Virus record (IMG/VR): IMGVR_UViG_3300025325_000690
Coordinates: 1 to 20,436 of that record
Origin: a virus
Length of the DNA: 20,436 bases
Reading direction: 5' to 3' (one strand)
The position numbers were made by a program, and so were the translations under genes. The notes beneath the pieces are model-generated. The model did not search any database. It saw only the letters and a list, made by a program, of their open reading frames with translations, and had not been told where the DNA came from. Shown in pieces: positions 1 through 4,895 of the stretch. Each line of letters begins with the position of its first letter. The stretch's first letter is position 1.

Positions 1-1
1 C

Positions 2-586
2 GGCGCTGAAGGCTCGACGCACTACTTCGTATCGTGGACGGGGGAGGTCTGGTTGTGCGTGCCCGAGGACCGGCGAGCCATCGCCAACGGGGTCACGGTG
101 GGCAAGCCGTATCCGGCGGGCACCGATCCCAGCGTCTCCCTGAACCTGCAAAGCATCAGCGTTGAGATTGAGGGCTACGCCGCCACTATTGGGCAGACGC
201 TCAACGTGGGGCAGCGCAAGGCGCTCGTGGACTGGACGGTGTACGCCTGCCAGAAGTACGGAATCCCGGCTGACCGGGCGCACATCATCGGCCACTACGA
301 GGTGGCGAACAACCGGAGCGACCCAGGCACGCTACCGATAGACAGCATCGTGGCCGAAGTGGCCGCACGCATCAAGGGACAGGAGGAAGACATGGCAAGA
401 CTGGTACGCAAGGCGGGGACCTCGCACGTTTACGTGGTGACCGGGGCACACCTCGAAAGCGTGGTGTCCGCAGAGCGGGCGACGGCGTTGGGCTACGACC
501 TGAGCAAGGTCGAAGAGTTGCCTGCCAACAACGCCATCTGGAAGGTGCGAAGCGTCAATGACGGCGGCCCGGCAACGGACGACTAG
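2..586 (+). CDS. N-acetylmuramoyl-L-alanine amidase endolysin (5' partial)
   Basis: A peptidoglycan amidase of the Amidase_2/PGRP type that would cut the N-acetylmuramoyl-L-alanine bond at lysis. The frame is open from the window edge, so the N-terminus is missing. Reading from base 2, residues 6-20 (STHYFVSW followed by TGEV) match the strand carrying the first zinc histidine, residues 50-60 (SISVEIEGY) the central strand, and GHYEV...SDPG near residues 98-110 the second histidine and the final ligand, here Asp. About 80 residues follow, including a VYVVTG segment that could be a wall-binding domain. A TTG at 53 could be called as a start, but it would remove conserved sequence. It sits upstream of the holin-like gene, a normal lysis-cassette order. 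Confidence 0.85.
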   Translation, partial: GAEGSTHYFVSWTGEVWLCVPEDRRAIANGVTVGKPYPAGTDPSVSLNLQSISVEIEGYAATIGQTLNVGQRKALVDWTVYACQKYGIPADRAHIIGHYEVANNRSDPGTLPIDSIVAEVAARIKGQEEDMARLVRKAGTSHVYVVTGAHLESVVSAERATALGYDLSKVEELPANNAIWKVRSVNDGGPATDD

Positions 587-589
587 GCG

Positions 590-850
590 ATGACGCTGTT
601 AGGCAGGGTGCTTCAAGTGTTCAAGGCCCCTGGATTCGTTCGTCCGATGGAATACTCAGGGGAGTATACGGACCAGAGCCTAAAGATCAGGACATCGCCC
701 CGATACACGATTCTCACCATCAACGGATTAGAGCTCTTCTTCCTTCGGGAGTCGGGGCGGTTCGATGGTATCGGGGCGATGTCTCTCAATGACGATACAG
801 GCCTTAACCGTTGCAGGGCGGAGCGTATTGAGCGGAAGGTGCAACGATGA
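590..850 (+). CDS. Hypothetical protein between endolysin and holin genes
   Basis: An 86-residue protein that I do not recognise. It starts 3 bases after the amidase stop, with only a weak AGG upstream, so it is probably translated by coupling. The predicted chain is mixed alpha/beta with no membrane segment, signal peptide or Cys pairs. The next ORF begins at the overlapping ATGA (847). Its base composition is less GC-rich at third positions than the amidase. Position suggests a lysis accessory or the end of the structural block; the sequence gives no function. Confidence 0.6.
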   Translation: MTLLGRVLQVFKAPGFVRPMEYSGEYTDQSLKIRTSPRYTILTINGLELFFLRESGRFDGIGAMSLNDDTGLNRCRAERIERKVQR

Positions 851-1059
851 CGCTGGACGGTATGCTGCTGCTCTCGGTGGCGGCGGCGATCATGGGCGCG
901 GCGATGACGACGATTGTCCTGCTGGTGCGGGACTACGAAGGGAAGGAGCGAGATGATGGAAGCGAAGACGATTCTTCAGAGCCGGACGTTCTGGGCGCAG
1001 GTCGTGGCAGGGCTGGTGCTGATCCTGCCGCTCGTGACCGGCAAGGGCGACATCATTGA
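847..1059 (+). CDS. Small single-pass membrane protein, possible lysis accessory
   Basis: A 70-residue ORF starting at the ATGA overlap with the previous gene. Residues 5-27 are a clear hydrophobic segment (LLLSVAAAIMGAAMTTIVLLV), followed by an acidic, charged stretch. That is the shape of a small holin, antiholin or inner-membrane spanin-like protein. The last ~35 residues lie out of frame over the next gene and are rich in Gly, Arg and Ala, so only the first half may be under selection. The overlap with the holin-like gene is about 107 bases, which is long for this genome. Confidence 0.5.
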   Translation: MTLDGMLLLSVAAAIMGAAMTTIVLLVRDYEGKERDDGSEDDSSEPDVLGAGRGRAGADPAARDRQGRHH

Positions 1060-1153
1060 CGAGGAGGCGCAGACCGCCATCGTCGGCGGGCTCTGGGCCG
1101 TGGCCAACGTGATTCTACGGCTGCTCACGTCCACGCCGGTGACGCTGAAGTAG
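953..1153 (+). CDS. Holin-like two-helix membrane protein
   Basis: A 66-residue protein with two predicted membrane helices, about residues 13-30 (FWAQVVAGLVLILPLV) and 41-57 (TAIVGGLWAVANVIL), then a short basic tail. This resembles a widespread phage family with an N-terminal SRTFW and a C-terminal RLLTS motif that is often annotated as a holin-like protein. I chose ATG 953, preceded by GGAAGGAG, over the upstream TTG in the same frame because the extra residues add nothing. It would let the amidase reach the peptidoglycan. Size and neighbourhood support holin; function is inferred. Confidence 0.65.
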   Translation: MMEAKTILQSRTFWAQVVAGLVLILPLVTGKGDIIDEEAQTAIVGGLWAVANVILRLLTSTPVTLK

Positions 1154-1257
1154 TGGTTCATGGTAGAATAGAGGCTCGGCTAACGCAATCTAGGGTTGCG
1201 ATGTCAGCGCTGAGCAGTAACAGTCCTCTCGGGTCCGTCGCCTTTTAGTGCGCCGCC
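1145..1257 (+). promoter_or_regulatory. Possible promoter and structured leader of the SCSGH gene
   Basis: A TAGAAT hexamer at 1164-1169 could be a -10 box; the best -35-like match upstream is poor. The leader after it can fold into CGCAA/TTGCG with outer CTCGGC/GCTGAG pairing. No Shine-Dalgarno is seen before ATG 1258. The region marks the switch from the GC-rich lysis block to a lower-GC island that probably has its own transcription. Confidence 0.3.
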
Positions 1258-1719
1258 ATGAAGCATCTAACATCCCAGGAGAAAGACAGCCGATTAGGCG
1301 AGTGGCATGCGTTGCGCGCGGTCTCGGTTGACCATAGTGTGCCGGGGACGCCTGACCCAGAGATCTATGGCCTTGTTGATCGCTTAAACGAAATCGAGGG
1401 GGTGTGCGTAATTCAGTCCTGCTCAGGGCACAAGTCCTCCGAGCGTAAAGCGGAGGGCCGCACATTTAAGCGAGCGATACTTTGGCTGCGGGTTGAGGAA
1501 AGGCTACTTCGCGCGTTTGAGGGGCTCGCGTCGAGGCTCTACAGCTCTCCACTGGTGGATGAAGTCTGTGTCCGCTATGGGCGTGAGGTGGGACCGGTGA
1601 TTGAAGTGATCTTCGACGGAAAAGAATCAGGGAGACTGGGGCGTTCTCGGCGCCATCTTATTTCGTTCTTCAACGAACTGGCGGGGGCCGACGCCCCCGC
1701 CAGTCGTTACGGCACCTAG
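1258..1719 (+). CDS. Hypothetical protein with an IQSCSGH motif
   Basis: A 153-residue protein. Residues 35-62 (LVDRLNEIEGVCVIQSCSGH region) resemble a motif found in several uncharacterised phage and bacterial proteins, and loosely the SCSG strand of TYW3-like proteins. I do not assign a tRNA-modification function on that basis. The rest is alpha/beta with an Arg-rich C-terminus. ATG 1258 is the first start after an in-frame TAG and lacks a clear SD. Codon use is less GC-biased than in the flanking phage genes, so it may be a recently acquired cargo gene. Its last codons contain a perfect hairpin. Confidence 0.65.
   Translation: MKHLTSQEKDSRLGEWHALRAVSVDHSVPGTPDPEIYGLVDRLNEIEGVCVIQSCSGHKSSERKAEGRTFKRAILWLRVEERLLRAFEGLASRLYSSPLVDEVCVRYGREVGPVIEVIFDGKESGRLGRSRRHLISFFNELAGADAPASRYGT
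1678..1703 (+). terminator. Perfect 11-bp GC hairpin at the gene end
   Basis: CTGGCGGGGGC and GCCCCCGCCAG pair perfectly around a CGAC tetraloop. It lies inside the last codons of the SCSGH gene and ends 14 bases before its stop. There is no T-tract on either side, so it is a transcript-end or pause hairpin rather than a standard intrinsic terminator. It lies just beyond the point where a leftward reading frame converges on the same CTAG. Confidence 0.5.
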
Positions 1720-1925
1720 TTCGTGCAGTTGCCCGTTCTTTCCTTAGCTAGGCACTGGTTGTCGAACTCGCCCGAGGTCGGCTTGTTGGTCTGCTCCACG
1801 TAGGTTCCTGGCGTGGAGGGCCATTCCGAGCAGTGATGTCTTGAGTCGCCTGTAAGTCTTAATGTAAATTCTCCTTGAATTGTAACTTTCTGGTTGTATT
1901 CGGCGTTGCTAGTAAGTGATAGTAT
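1716..1925 (-). pseudogene. Leftward ORF remnant without a start codon
   Basis: The minus strand is open for 69 codons from a TGA at 1926-1928 to a TAG at 1716-1718. The peptide reads like a real protein: a beta-rich segment (NQKVTIQGEFTLRL) and a Cys/Trp/Pro-rich tail (HHCSEWPSTPG, DNQC, GNCTN). I find no ATG, GTG or TTG near its 5' end, only an internal GTG. Its stop shares the CTAG with the convergent rightward gene, as in natural convergent pairs. AT-rich codons set it apart from phage genes. It may be the 3' part of a decayed secreted-protein gene, or chance. 1926-2020 holds nothing else I can assign. Confidence 0.35.
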
Positions 1926-2020
1926 TCACACGACGGATGCGCGGGTGAGCCGCGCACGAGTTTTATGTGGCGTAATGCCACTTGACACCAGACCTTTCCG
2001 GCGGCAGGAGGGCCACTTCA

Positions 2021-2353
2021 ATGAGAGGAAAGAATGGCGCGGTCCCGCTGACGGCTGAAGGCATTAGCTTGGCTATTGCCAGGGCTAACTCGCCGGAGGT
2101 GCGTCGAGAATATCTTGCCTCTTTGAAGCAAGAGGTCAAGTACTTCGAGCGCGAGTATAGCCTACCCTCGGTTGAGTTAAGGGCCGCATTGCAGAGCAAA
2201 CGTATCAAAGAGAGCCTTGGCGTAGTTAAATGGCTCTATGCTATCGAGGCACTCAGCCGGCTAGAGAATGCTAGGGAAACACGGGTGGAACAATCGAGAA
2301 AACTACCTGCACGTCCTGCTGCGGGTGTTAAGCGATCACCCGTTCGTCGTTAG
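2021..2353 (+). CDS. Putative antitoxin of a TumE-like TA pair
   Basis: A 110-residue protein from ATG 2021, which has a perfect AGGAGG 9 bases upstream; the TTG at 1982 has none. The core SPEVRREYLASLKQEVKYFE then YSLPSVELR and a final VVKWLYAIEALSRLE follow a pattern I know from small helical antitoxins encoded directly before TumE (DUF6516) toxins: an L/FE.xY helix, an S.E segment and a W-x4-L helix. It would bind and neutralise the downstream product. Its C-terminal ~29 codons overlap the toxin ORF in another frame by 86 bases and read as Arg/Pro-rich sequence, so the natural C-terminus may be lost or extended. Confidence 0.6.
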   Translation: MRGKNGAVPLTAEGISLAIARANSPEVRREYLASLKQEVKYFEREYSLPSVELRAALQSKRIKESLGVVKWLYAIEALSRLENARETRVEQSRKLPARPAAGVKRSPVRR

Positions 2354-2612
2354 TCACGACATTACAATCGAGCCTGAGCAGGCTGGGTTCGGCGAAATTC
2401 GCGGGCGTATAGAATGTCACGCGGGCGTCTATTTGGAAGTCCAGAAGCTGTATGAAACCCGCGAGCGCTCCGGCCGCATCGAGGCTCGAACCTGGAAGTA
2501 CTCTTATCATGCTGGATTCTCTGACGATGGTAGACGAATCCTCCGTTACGATAACGCGGATCAGCCGGGCGGGCTTTCTGTTATACTGATGGGCGCACAC
2601 GCTCGGGCGTGA
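2268..2612 (+). CDS. TumE-like toxin, C-terminus apparently truncated
   Basis: A 114-residue protein resembling the TumE toxin family: an N-terminal helix NYLHVLLRVL, a strand pair with GEIRGRIECHAG and VYLEVQKLYE, then the hallmark KYSYH followed by RRILRYDNA. In members I remember, the RYDNA strand leads to a His-rich P-H-H...F-P-H-x-K-H tail thought to be part of the active site. Here the frame runs instead into DQPGGLSVIL and stops, inside the first copy of a repeated promoter/terminator element. The toxin may therefore be inactive or altered. ATG 2268 has a weak SD and would be coupled to the antitoxin. Family is fairly sure; activity is not. Confidence 0.6.
   Translation: MLGKHGWNNRENYLHVLLRVLSDHPFVVSHDITIEPEQAGFGEIRGRIECHAGVYLEVQKLYETRERSGRIEARTWKYSYHAGFSDDGRRILRYDNADQPGGLSVILMGAHARA
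2574..2587 (+). promoter_or_regulatory. Extended -10 promoter candidate, copy 1
   Basis: The box CTTTCTGTTATACT contains an extended -10 (TGTTATACT at 2579-2587). It is the first of three near-identical boxes, lies inside the 3' end of the toxin ORF and would start a transcript near 2594. No good -35 is seen, as expected for an extended -10 promoter. Confidence 0.45.
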
Positions 2613-2656
2613 GCTTTCATGAGCAGCGAGTCCGTCCTTCGGGGCGGACTTTCTGT
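2594..2656 (+). ncRNA. Candidate ~60-nt small RNA
   Basis: Between promoter copy 1 and the terminator at 2629-2650 lies a compact transcript unit without a reading frame. It would contain the hairpin CACGC-TCGG-GCGTG (2598-2611), a weak GCT/AGC hairpin around 2613-2623, and the terminator stem. Promoter, two hairpins and an intrinsic terminator within about 80 bases is the form of a bacterial or phage small RNA. Role unknown; its place just after a TA pair makes a regulatory link possible but unproven. Confidence 0.35.
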
Positions 2657-2657
2657 T
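2629..2657 (+). terminator. Rho-independent terminator with UUCG loop
   Basis: AGTCCGTCC pairs over all 9 positions (one T-G) with GGGCGGACT around a TTCG tetraloop, followed by TTTCTGTT. This is a strong intrinsic terminator for the TA transcript and for the candidate small RNA. Its tail runs directly into the second extended -10 box, so termination and re-initiation are only a few bases apart. Confidence 0.75.
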
Positions 2658-2662
2658 ATAAT
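2649..2662 (+). promoter_or_regulatory. Extended -10 promoter candidate, copy 2
   Basis: CTTTCTGTTATAAT contains a consensus extended -10, TGTTATAAT (2654-2662). It would drive the structured region at 2668-2870 and possibly the tRNAs. It shares its first bases with the T-tract of the preceding terminator. Confidence 0.55.
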
Positions 2663-2667
2663 CGGGA

Positions 2668-2870
2668 GCGGCTACTCCCCCGCTGTGGCTCGCGCGGGTT
2701 TCATAGCGGGGATATCCGTTAAATGGCCGTCGAAGTCCTGGTCAGCGGTCAGCTCATGGTAGATTCGCAACCTGGCTCGCAAGAGCGCTGGGGCGGCAGC
2801 CCAGAGTGCGGAAACGGCAGGGCCATCAGCGAGCGCTCTTGATAGCGGAGTCCGTTATTGGGGGCGCTTT
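2668..2870 (+). ncRNA. Candidate ~200-nt structured RNA
   Basis: The stretch between promoter copies 2 and 3 has several well-paired elements: GGGAG/CTCCC near its start, CCGCTGTG (2689-2696) with CATAGCGG (2702-2709), a CTGGG/CCCAG hairpin near 2788-2803, and a perfect 10-bp long-range pair CAAGAGCGCT with AGCGCTCTTG (2832-2841) enclosing it. A 39-residue ORF from ATG 2724 exists but has no SD and a composition typical of structured RNA. It is not a tRNA I can fold, nor a tmRNA or RNase P RNA that I recognise. Confidence 0.35.
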
Positions 2871-2880
2871 CTGTTATCCT
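2867..2880 (+). promoter_or_regulatory. Extended -10 promoter candidate, copy 3 (tRNA cluster)
   Basis: CTTTCTGTTATCCT is the third copy of the box; its -10 (TATCCT) is the weakest match. It ends 12 bases before the first base of tRNA-Ser(CGA), the right distance for a tRNA transcript with a very short leader. Confidence 0.45.
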
Positions 2881-2892
2881 TGAGGGCGACAC

Positions 2893-2978
2893 GGAGAGAC
2901 CGCCATTGGCGTGGCATCCTCTCTCGAAAAGAGGTAAGCCGAAAGGCAGTGTGGGTTCAACTCCTACTCTCTCCGCCA
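2893..2978 (+). tRNA. tRNA-Ser (CGA anticodon)
   Basis: Acceptor GGAGAGA pairs with TCTCTCC before discriminator G and an encoded CCA. The anticodon arm is CCTCT-CTCGAAA-AGAGG, giving anticodon CGA for UCG codons. A long variable arm with GCC-GAAA-GGC marks a class II serine tRNA. The T-arm GTGGG-TTCAACT-CCTAC is intact apart from one G-T pair. It is the first of three tRNAs packed within 260 bases. Confidence 0.9.
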
Positions 2979-2981
2979 AAC

Positions 2982-3067
2982 GGAGCGGTGGCCGAGCGGT
3001 AAGGCAGCGGATTGCTAATCCGTACACGGTTCGCCGTGCGCAGGTTCGATTCCTGCCCGCTCCGCCA
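2982..3067 (+). tRNA. tRNA-Ser (GCT anticodon)
   Basis: Acceptor GGAGCGG pairs with CCGCTCC, followed by G and an encoded CCA. The anticodon arm GCGGA-TTGCTAA-TCCGT gives GCT, reading AGC/AGU. The long variable arm ACGG-TTCG-CCGT and the T-arm GCAGG-TTCGATT-CCTGC are canonical for serine. It begins 3 bases after the CCA of the previous tRNA, so both are probably processed from one precursor. Confidence 0.95.
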
Positions 3068-3071
3068 AAGT

Positions 3072-3148
3072 GGGCCTGTAGCCCAATGGCAGAGGCAACC
3101 GTCTCAAAAGCGGTGCAGGTGTAGGTTCGAATCCTACCAGGCCCACCA
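3072..3148 (+). tRNA. tRNA with CAA anticodon (Leu by code, short variable loop)
   Basis: Acceptor GGGCCTG pairs with CAGGCCC, discriminator A and encoded CCA. The T-arm GTAGG-TTCGAAT-CCTAC is perfect. The anticodon arm ACCGT-CTCAAAA-GCGGT puts CAA at 34-36, which reads UUG (Leu). Leucine tRNAs normally have a long variable arm; here the variable loop is only about 6 bases, so it is a class I tRNA body. Charging identity is therefore uncertain. Confidence 0.85.
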
Positions 3149-3154
3149 AAACGC

Positions 3155-3379
3155 CTACCGAATCCGGCGGCTCATCTCCAAGAGCAGCGCCGCCTCCCGG
3201 CCGCTGATCCCCGTCAGCCTGCGTCTGAGCATCCCCACGGACAGCGTGTCCGGGTGCTCCTTCCGCATGAGGACGGCGAACGAGATTAGACAGCCGGGGC
3301 ACAGGGAACGGCTGCCTCCGCAAACACAGTCGAGGCTGGTACGTGGGCGCATCGTAGACTTGACGCTCACCGCAACCAT
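3155..3379 (-). CDS. Leftward small zinc-ribbon-like protein
   Basis: A 74-residue minus-strand protein with a CVCGGSRSLCPGC cluster (about residues 18-30), a likely zinc knuckle, followed by a helical LRRRLTGISGREAALLLEMSRR tail. A start at the internal Met 10 (3352) is equally possible; neither has a strong SD. It lies downstream of the repressor on the same strand and ends just after the tRNA cluster. No function is known to me; the small Cys-rich form matches many other early proteins here and suggests nucleic-acid or protein binding. Confidence 0.55.
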   Translation of the reverse strand: MVAVSVKSTMRPRTSLDCVCGGSRSLCPGCLISFAVLMRKEHPDTLSVGMLRRRLTGISGREAALLLEMSRRIR

Positions 3380-3443
3380 TTCGTTACCGTTCTAGGGTTA
3401 TCGCTTTAGTTATGTCGACGCCCTTTATCTGATATGACAAGTA

Positions 3444-3478
3444 ATGGCAGTTATGCCATAGGCAGGATATATTCTGCC
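3444..3478. repeat. Two adjacent palindromes after the repressor gene
   Basis: ATGGCA-GTTA-TGCCAT (3444-3459) and GGCAG-GATATATT-CTGCC (3461-3478) sit side by side in an AT-rich 110-base gap. Flanking TGACAAG (3435-3441) and CTTGTTATGTCA (3483-3494) form a third, imperfect outer pair. They lie just downstream of the repressor stop on the minus strand, so they may end its transcript, but they lack a T-tract; a protein-binding site is equally possible. Confidence 0.45.
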
Positions 3479-3486
3479 AATCCTTG

Positions 3487-3726
3487 TTATGTCATTTGGT
3501 GCGAGCCGTCCCCGTCCTCAAGTAGCCGTATGAGGTCTGAGAGGGGCATGTCCAGGCCATCGGCGATCTTACGCAGCGTGTCCAGCGTGGGGTTTGGGCG
3601 CTCGCCTGTCCCCAATCGGTGGAGTGTCGCCTCGGGCATACCGAGCTTCCTAGCTGCTGCATTCACGCTCCCATAACGCTGGCGCAACCCCTCAACGATC
3701 TGAGGGATGCTCATAACACTGACCAT
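3487..3726 (-). CDS. XRE/Cro-CI family HTH repressor
   Basis: A 79-residue DNA-binding protein consisting almost only of an HTH_3 domain: VEGLRQRYGSVNAAARKLGM, the recognition turn PEATLHRLGTGER, then LDTLRKIADGLDMPLSDL (residues 11-67). There is no CI-type oligomerisation or cleavage domain. A start at Met 5 (3714) is possible. It is transcribed leftward, divergent from the early genes, and its upstream gap holds three TGAC-N4-GTCA sites and opposing promoters. That is the layout of a phage immunity switch, so it probably controls the rightward early operon and itself. Confidence 0.85.
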   Translation of the reverse strand: MVSVMSIPQIVEGLRQRYGSVNAAARKLGMPEATLHRLGTGERPNPTLDTLRKIADGLDMPLSDLIRLLEDGDGSHQMT

Positions 3727-3764
3727 TTTCTACCCAGTCCGTGACCACTGTCAACTTTGCTCAA

Positions 3765-3773
3765 TGATTGTAG
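3765..3773 (-). promoter_or_regulatory. Leftward repressor promoter candidate
   Basis: On the minus strand an extended -10, TGCTACAAT, lies about 40 bases upstream of the repressor start, with a partial -35 (ATGACC) 17 bases before the hexamer. The first TGAC-N4-GTCA site falls in the early transcribed region, which fits self-control of the repressor. Confidence 0.4.
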
Positions 3774-3794
3774 CATAAAGGGTCAAGTGGGTCA

Positions 3795-3823
3795 TTGACA
3801 GCCGTCACGGACACTGATAATCT
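3795..3823 (+). promoter_or_regulatory. Rightward early promoter
   Basis: TTGACA (3795-3800), a 17-base spacer and TAATCT (3818-3823), or GATAAT with a 15-base spacer, form a sigma70-type promoter pointing at the RHH gene. The middle operator overlaps its -35 and the third lies just past the -10, so repressor binding would block polymerase. Confidence 0.6.
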
Positions 3824-3865
3824 CTGACCGTAGTCAATGACTGACAAGGAATTATAGGAGAGATT

Positions 3866-4048
3866 ATGGCACGCACCCCGCTCTACGCCGAAGGTTCCAC
3901 GACCATGAATGTGGTGCTCCCGATCCCAGTCAAAGCGGGCCTTATGGCCGTCGCCAGGGTGGAGCGCCTGTCGCTCTCGGCAGTCGTCACCCGCGCCCTG
4001 GAGGACTGGCTGAAGGAGCACGCGGAGCCGCAGGCAGTGACCGCATGA
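3866..4048 (+). CDS. Ribbon-helix-helix (CopG/Arc-type) DNA-binding protein
   Basis: A 60-residue protein with the RHH pattern: a strand MNVVLPIPV, helix 1 KAGLMAVARVE, turn RLSLS and helix 2 AVVTRALEDWLKEH. Such proteins dimerise through the strand and bind operators as repressors or accessory factors. ATG 3866 follows TAGGAGAG at good spacing. It is the first gene right of the operator, so it is placed like a Cro-type early regulator. Its stop overlaps the next start (ATGA). Confidence 0.8.
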   Translation: MARTPLYAEGSTTMNVVLPIPVKAGLMAVARVERLSLSAVVTRALEDWLKEHAEPQAVTA

Positions 4049-4635
4049 CCCCCTTGGCCGAGCGGAATGCAAAGATCGTGCGCTGGGCGACGGAGAACCC
4101 GTGCTCGTCGCTGGAGCAGATCGGCCGCTACTACGGCATCTCACGAGAGCGGGTGCGGCAGGTGATCGCCAAAGCGGGGAAGCACAAGATTGCAGCGCAG
4201 ACGGCTCGGCCACCAAGGCGAATCTGTGAGATTTGCGGTGATGGCCTGACCGGAGATGCGCGGCACTATCATCAGCAATGCAAGCAGGCACGGGCCTGGG
4301 TGACCGTAATTTGTGATGGTTGCGGTATCAGTTTCCAGAAGCGAGCAAATCACGTCATCCGTGCCCAGCATGATTCGCGCTACACGGGACGCATCTTTTG
4401 TTCGGTTCCCTGCGCTCGACGGCACCCGTCCGAAGCGGCATTGGCCTATCTGCATTCATCGAAGCCGGGGGCACCTAGGTGGACGCATTGTAAGCGAGGC
4501 CATCCTCTGACCGAGGAGAACACATACACCTATCAACGGGGGCGTCAGTGCAAAACGTGCGCTAATGCCAGGAACCGCGTCCATTACGAGCAAGGGGAGT
4601 CGGCTCCCGCCACCCGTAAGCCGGCGCTCGCATGA
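4045..4635 (+). CDS. HTH plus zinc-finger DNA-binding protein
   Basis: A 196-residue protein. Residues 17-45 (SSLEQIGRYYGISRERVRQV) are a sigma-70 region 4-like helix-turn-helix. Two Cys clusters follow (CEICGDG near 61 and CDGCGISFQK near 90, with CSVPCARRHP), and a C-terminal CKRGHPL...CKTC motif typical of phage HNH-related zinc modules. I see no full HNH catalytic set. It looks like an early transcription regulator or a zinc-dependent DNA-binding accessory. ATGA overlaps on both sides place it in the early operon. Confidence 0.7.
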   Translation: MTPLAERNAKIVRWATENPCSSLEQIGRYYGISRERVRQVIAKAGKHKIAAQTARPPRRICEICGDGLTGDARHYHQQCKQARAWVTVICDGCGISFQKRANHVIRAQHDSRYTGRIFCSVPCARRHPSEAALAYLHSSKPGAPRWTHCKRGHPLTEENTYTYQRGRQCKTCANARNRVHYEQGESAPATRKPALA

Positions 4636-4895
4636 CGCGCGTTCCCGCAGACGGCTGCGCTGAGTGCCTGCGGCTGCTAGAGGCGGGCGCGAAGGTGACC
4701 GTGCAGGTGTTTGGCATGTATGGCGCTCGCCTCATGGAACTGTTGGCCTTTCAGCGAGCAGCTCAGGCCCACCTTGCCGAGCACCGAGCGCTGGCGTGCG
4801 GCACCTGCGGCGGGAGCCGTATCAGGGCTTGTCGTTGCCGAGATGGTTGCCCGAGCAGAGTACCCTGTTCCGACTGCATTGGAGCGCCCGCATGA
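4632..4895 (+). CDS. Small Cys-rich (DnaJ-type zinc finger-like) protein
   Basis: An 87-residue protein with an N-terminal CAEC, a helical middle (MELLAFQRAAQAHLAEHRA) and a C-terminal CGTCGGSRIRACRCRDGC...CSDC cluster resembling half of a DnaJ zinc finger. Probably a metal-stabilised mini-protein that binds protein or nucleic acid. Its start shares a 17-base exact match with the start of the gene at 7425. Coupled by ATGA at both ends. Confidence 0.7.
   Translation: MTRVPADGCAECLRLLEAGAKVTVQVFGMYGARLMELLAFQRAAQAHLAEHRALACGTCGGSRIRACRCRDGCPSRVPCSDCIGAPA

Larger units (their letters stand above)
3742..3836. promoter_or_regulatory. Operator region with three TGAC-N4-GTCA sites
   Basis: Three 12-bp dyads share TGAC-N4-GTCA with different centres: CACT (3742-3753), AGCC (3796-3807) and CGTA (3825-3836). 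Two 9-bp palindromes, GTCATTGAC (3791-3799) and GTCAATGAC (3833-3841), overlap the second and third. The uniform half-sites and variable spacers point to a dimeric DNA-binding protein, most likely the divergent XRE repressor; the ribbon-helix-helix protein on the other side is the alternative. Confidence 0.7.

Noticed and set aside
2749-3323. Leftward ORFs of 92 and 102 residues with ERVGVEPT / LVGFEPT-like text
   Set aside because: They are the reverse translation of the tRNA cluster; the GFEPT-type phrases are the known artefact of tRNA T-arms read on the wrong strand.
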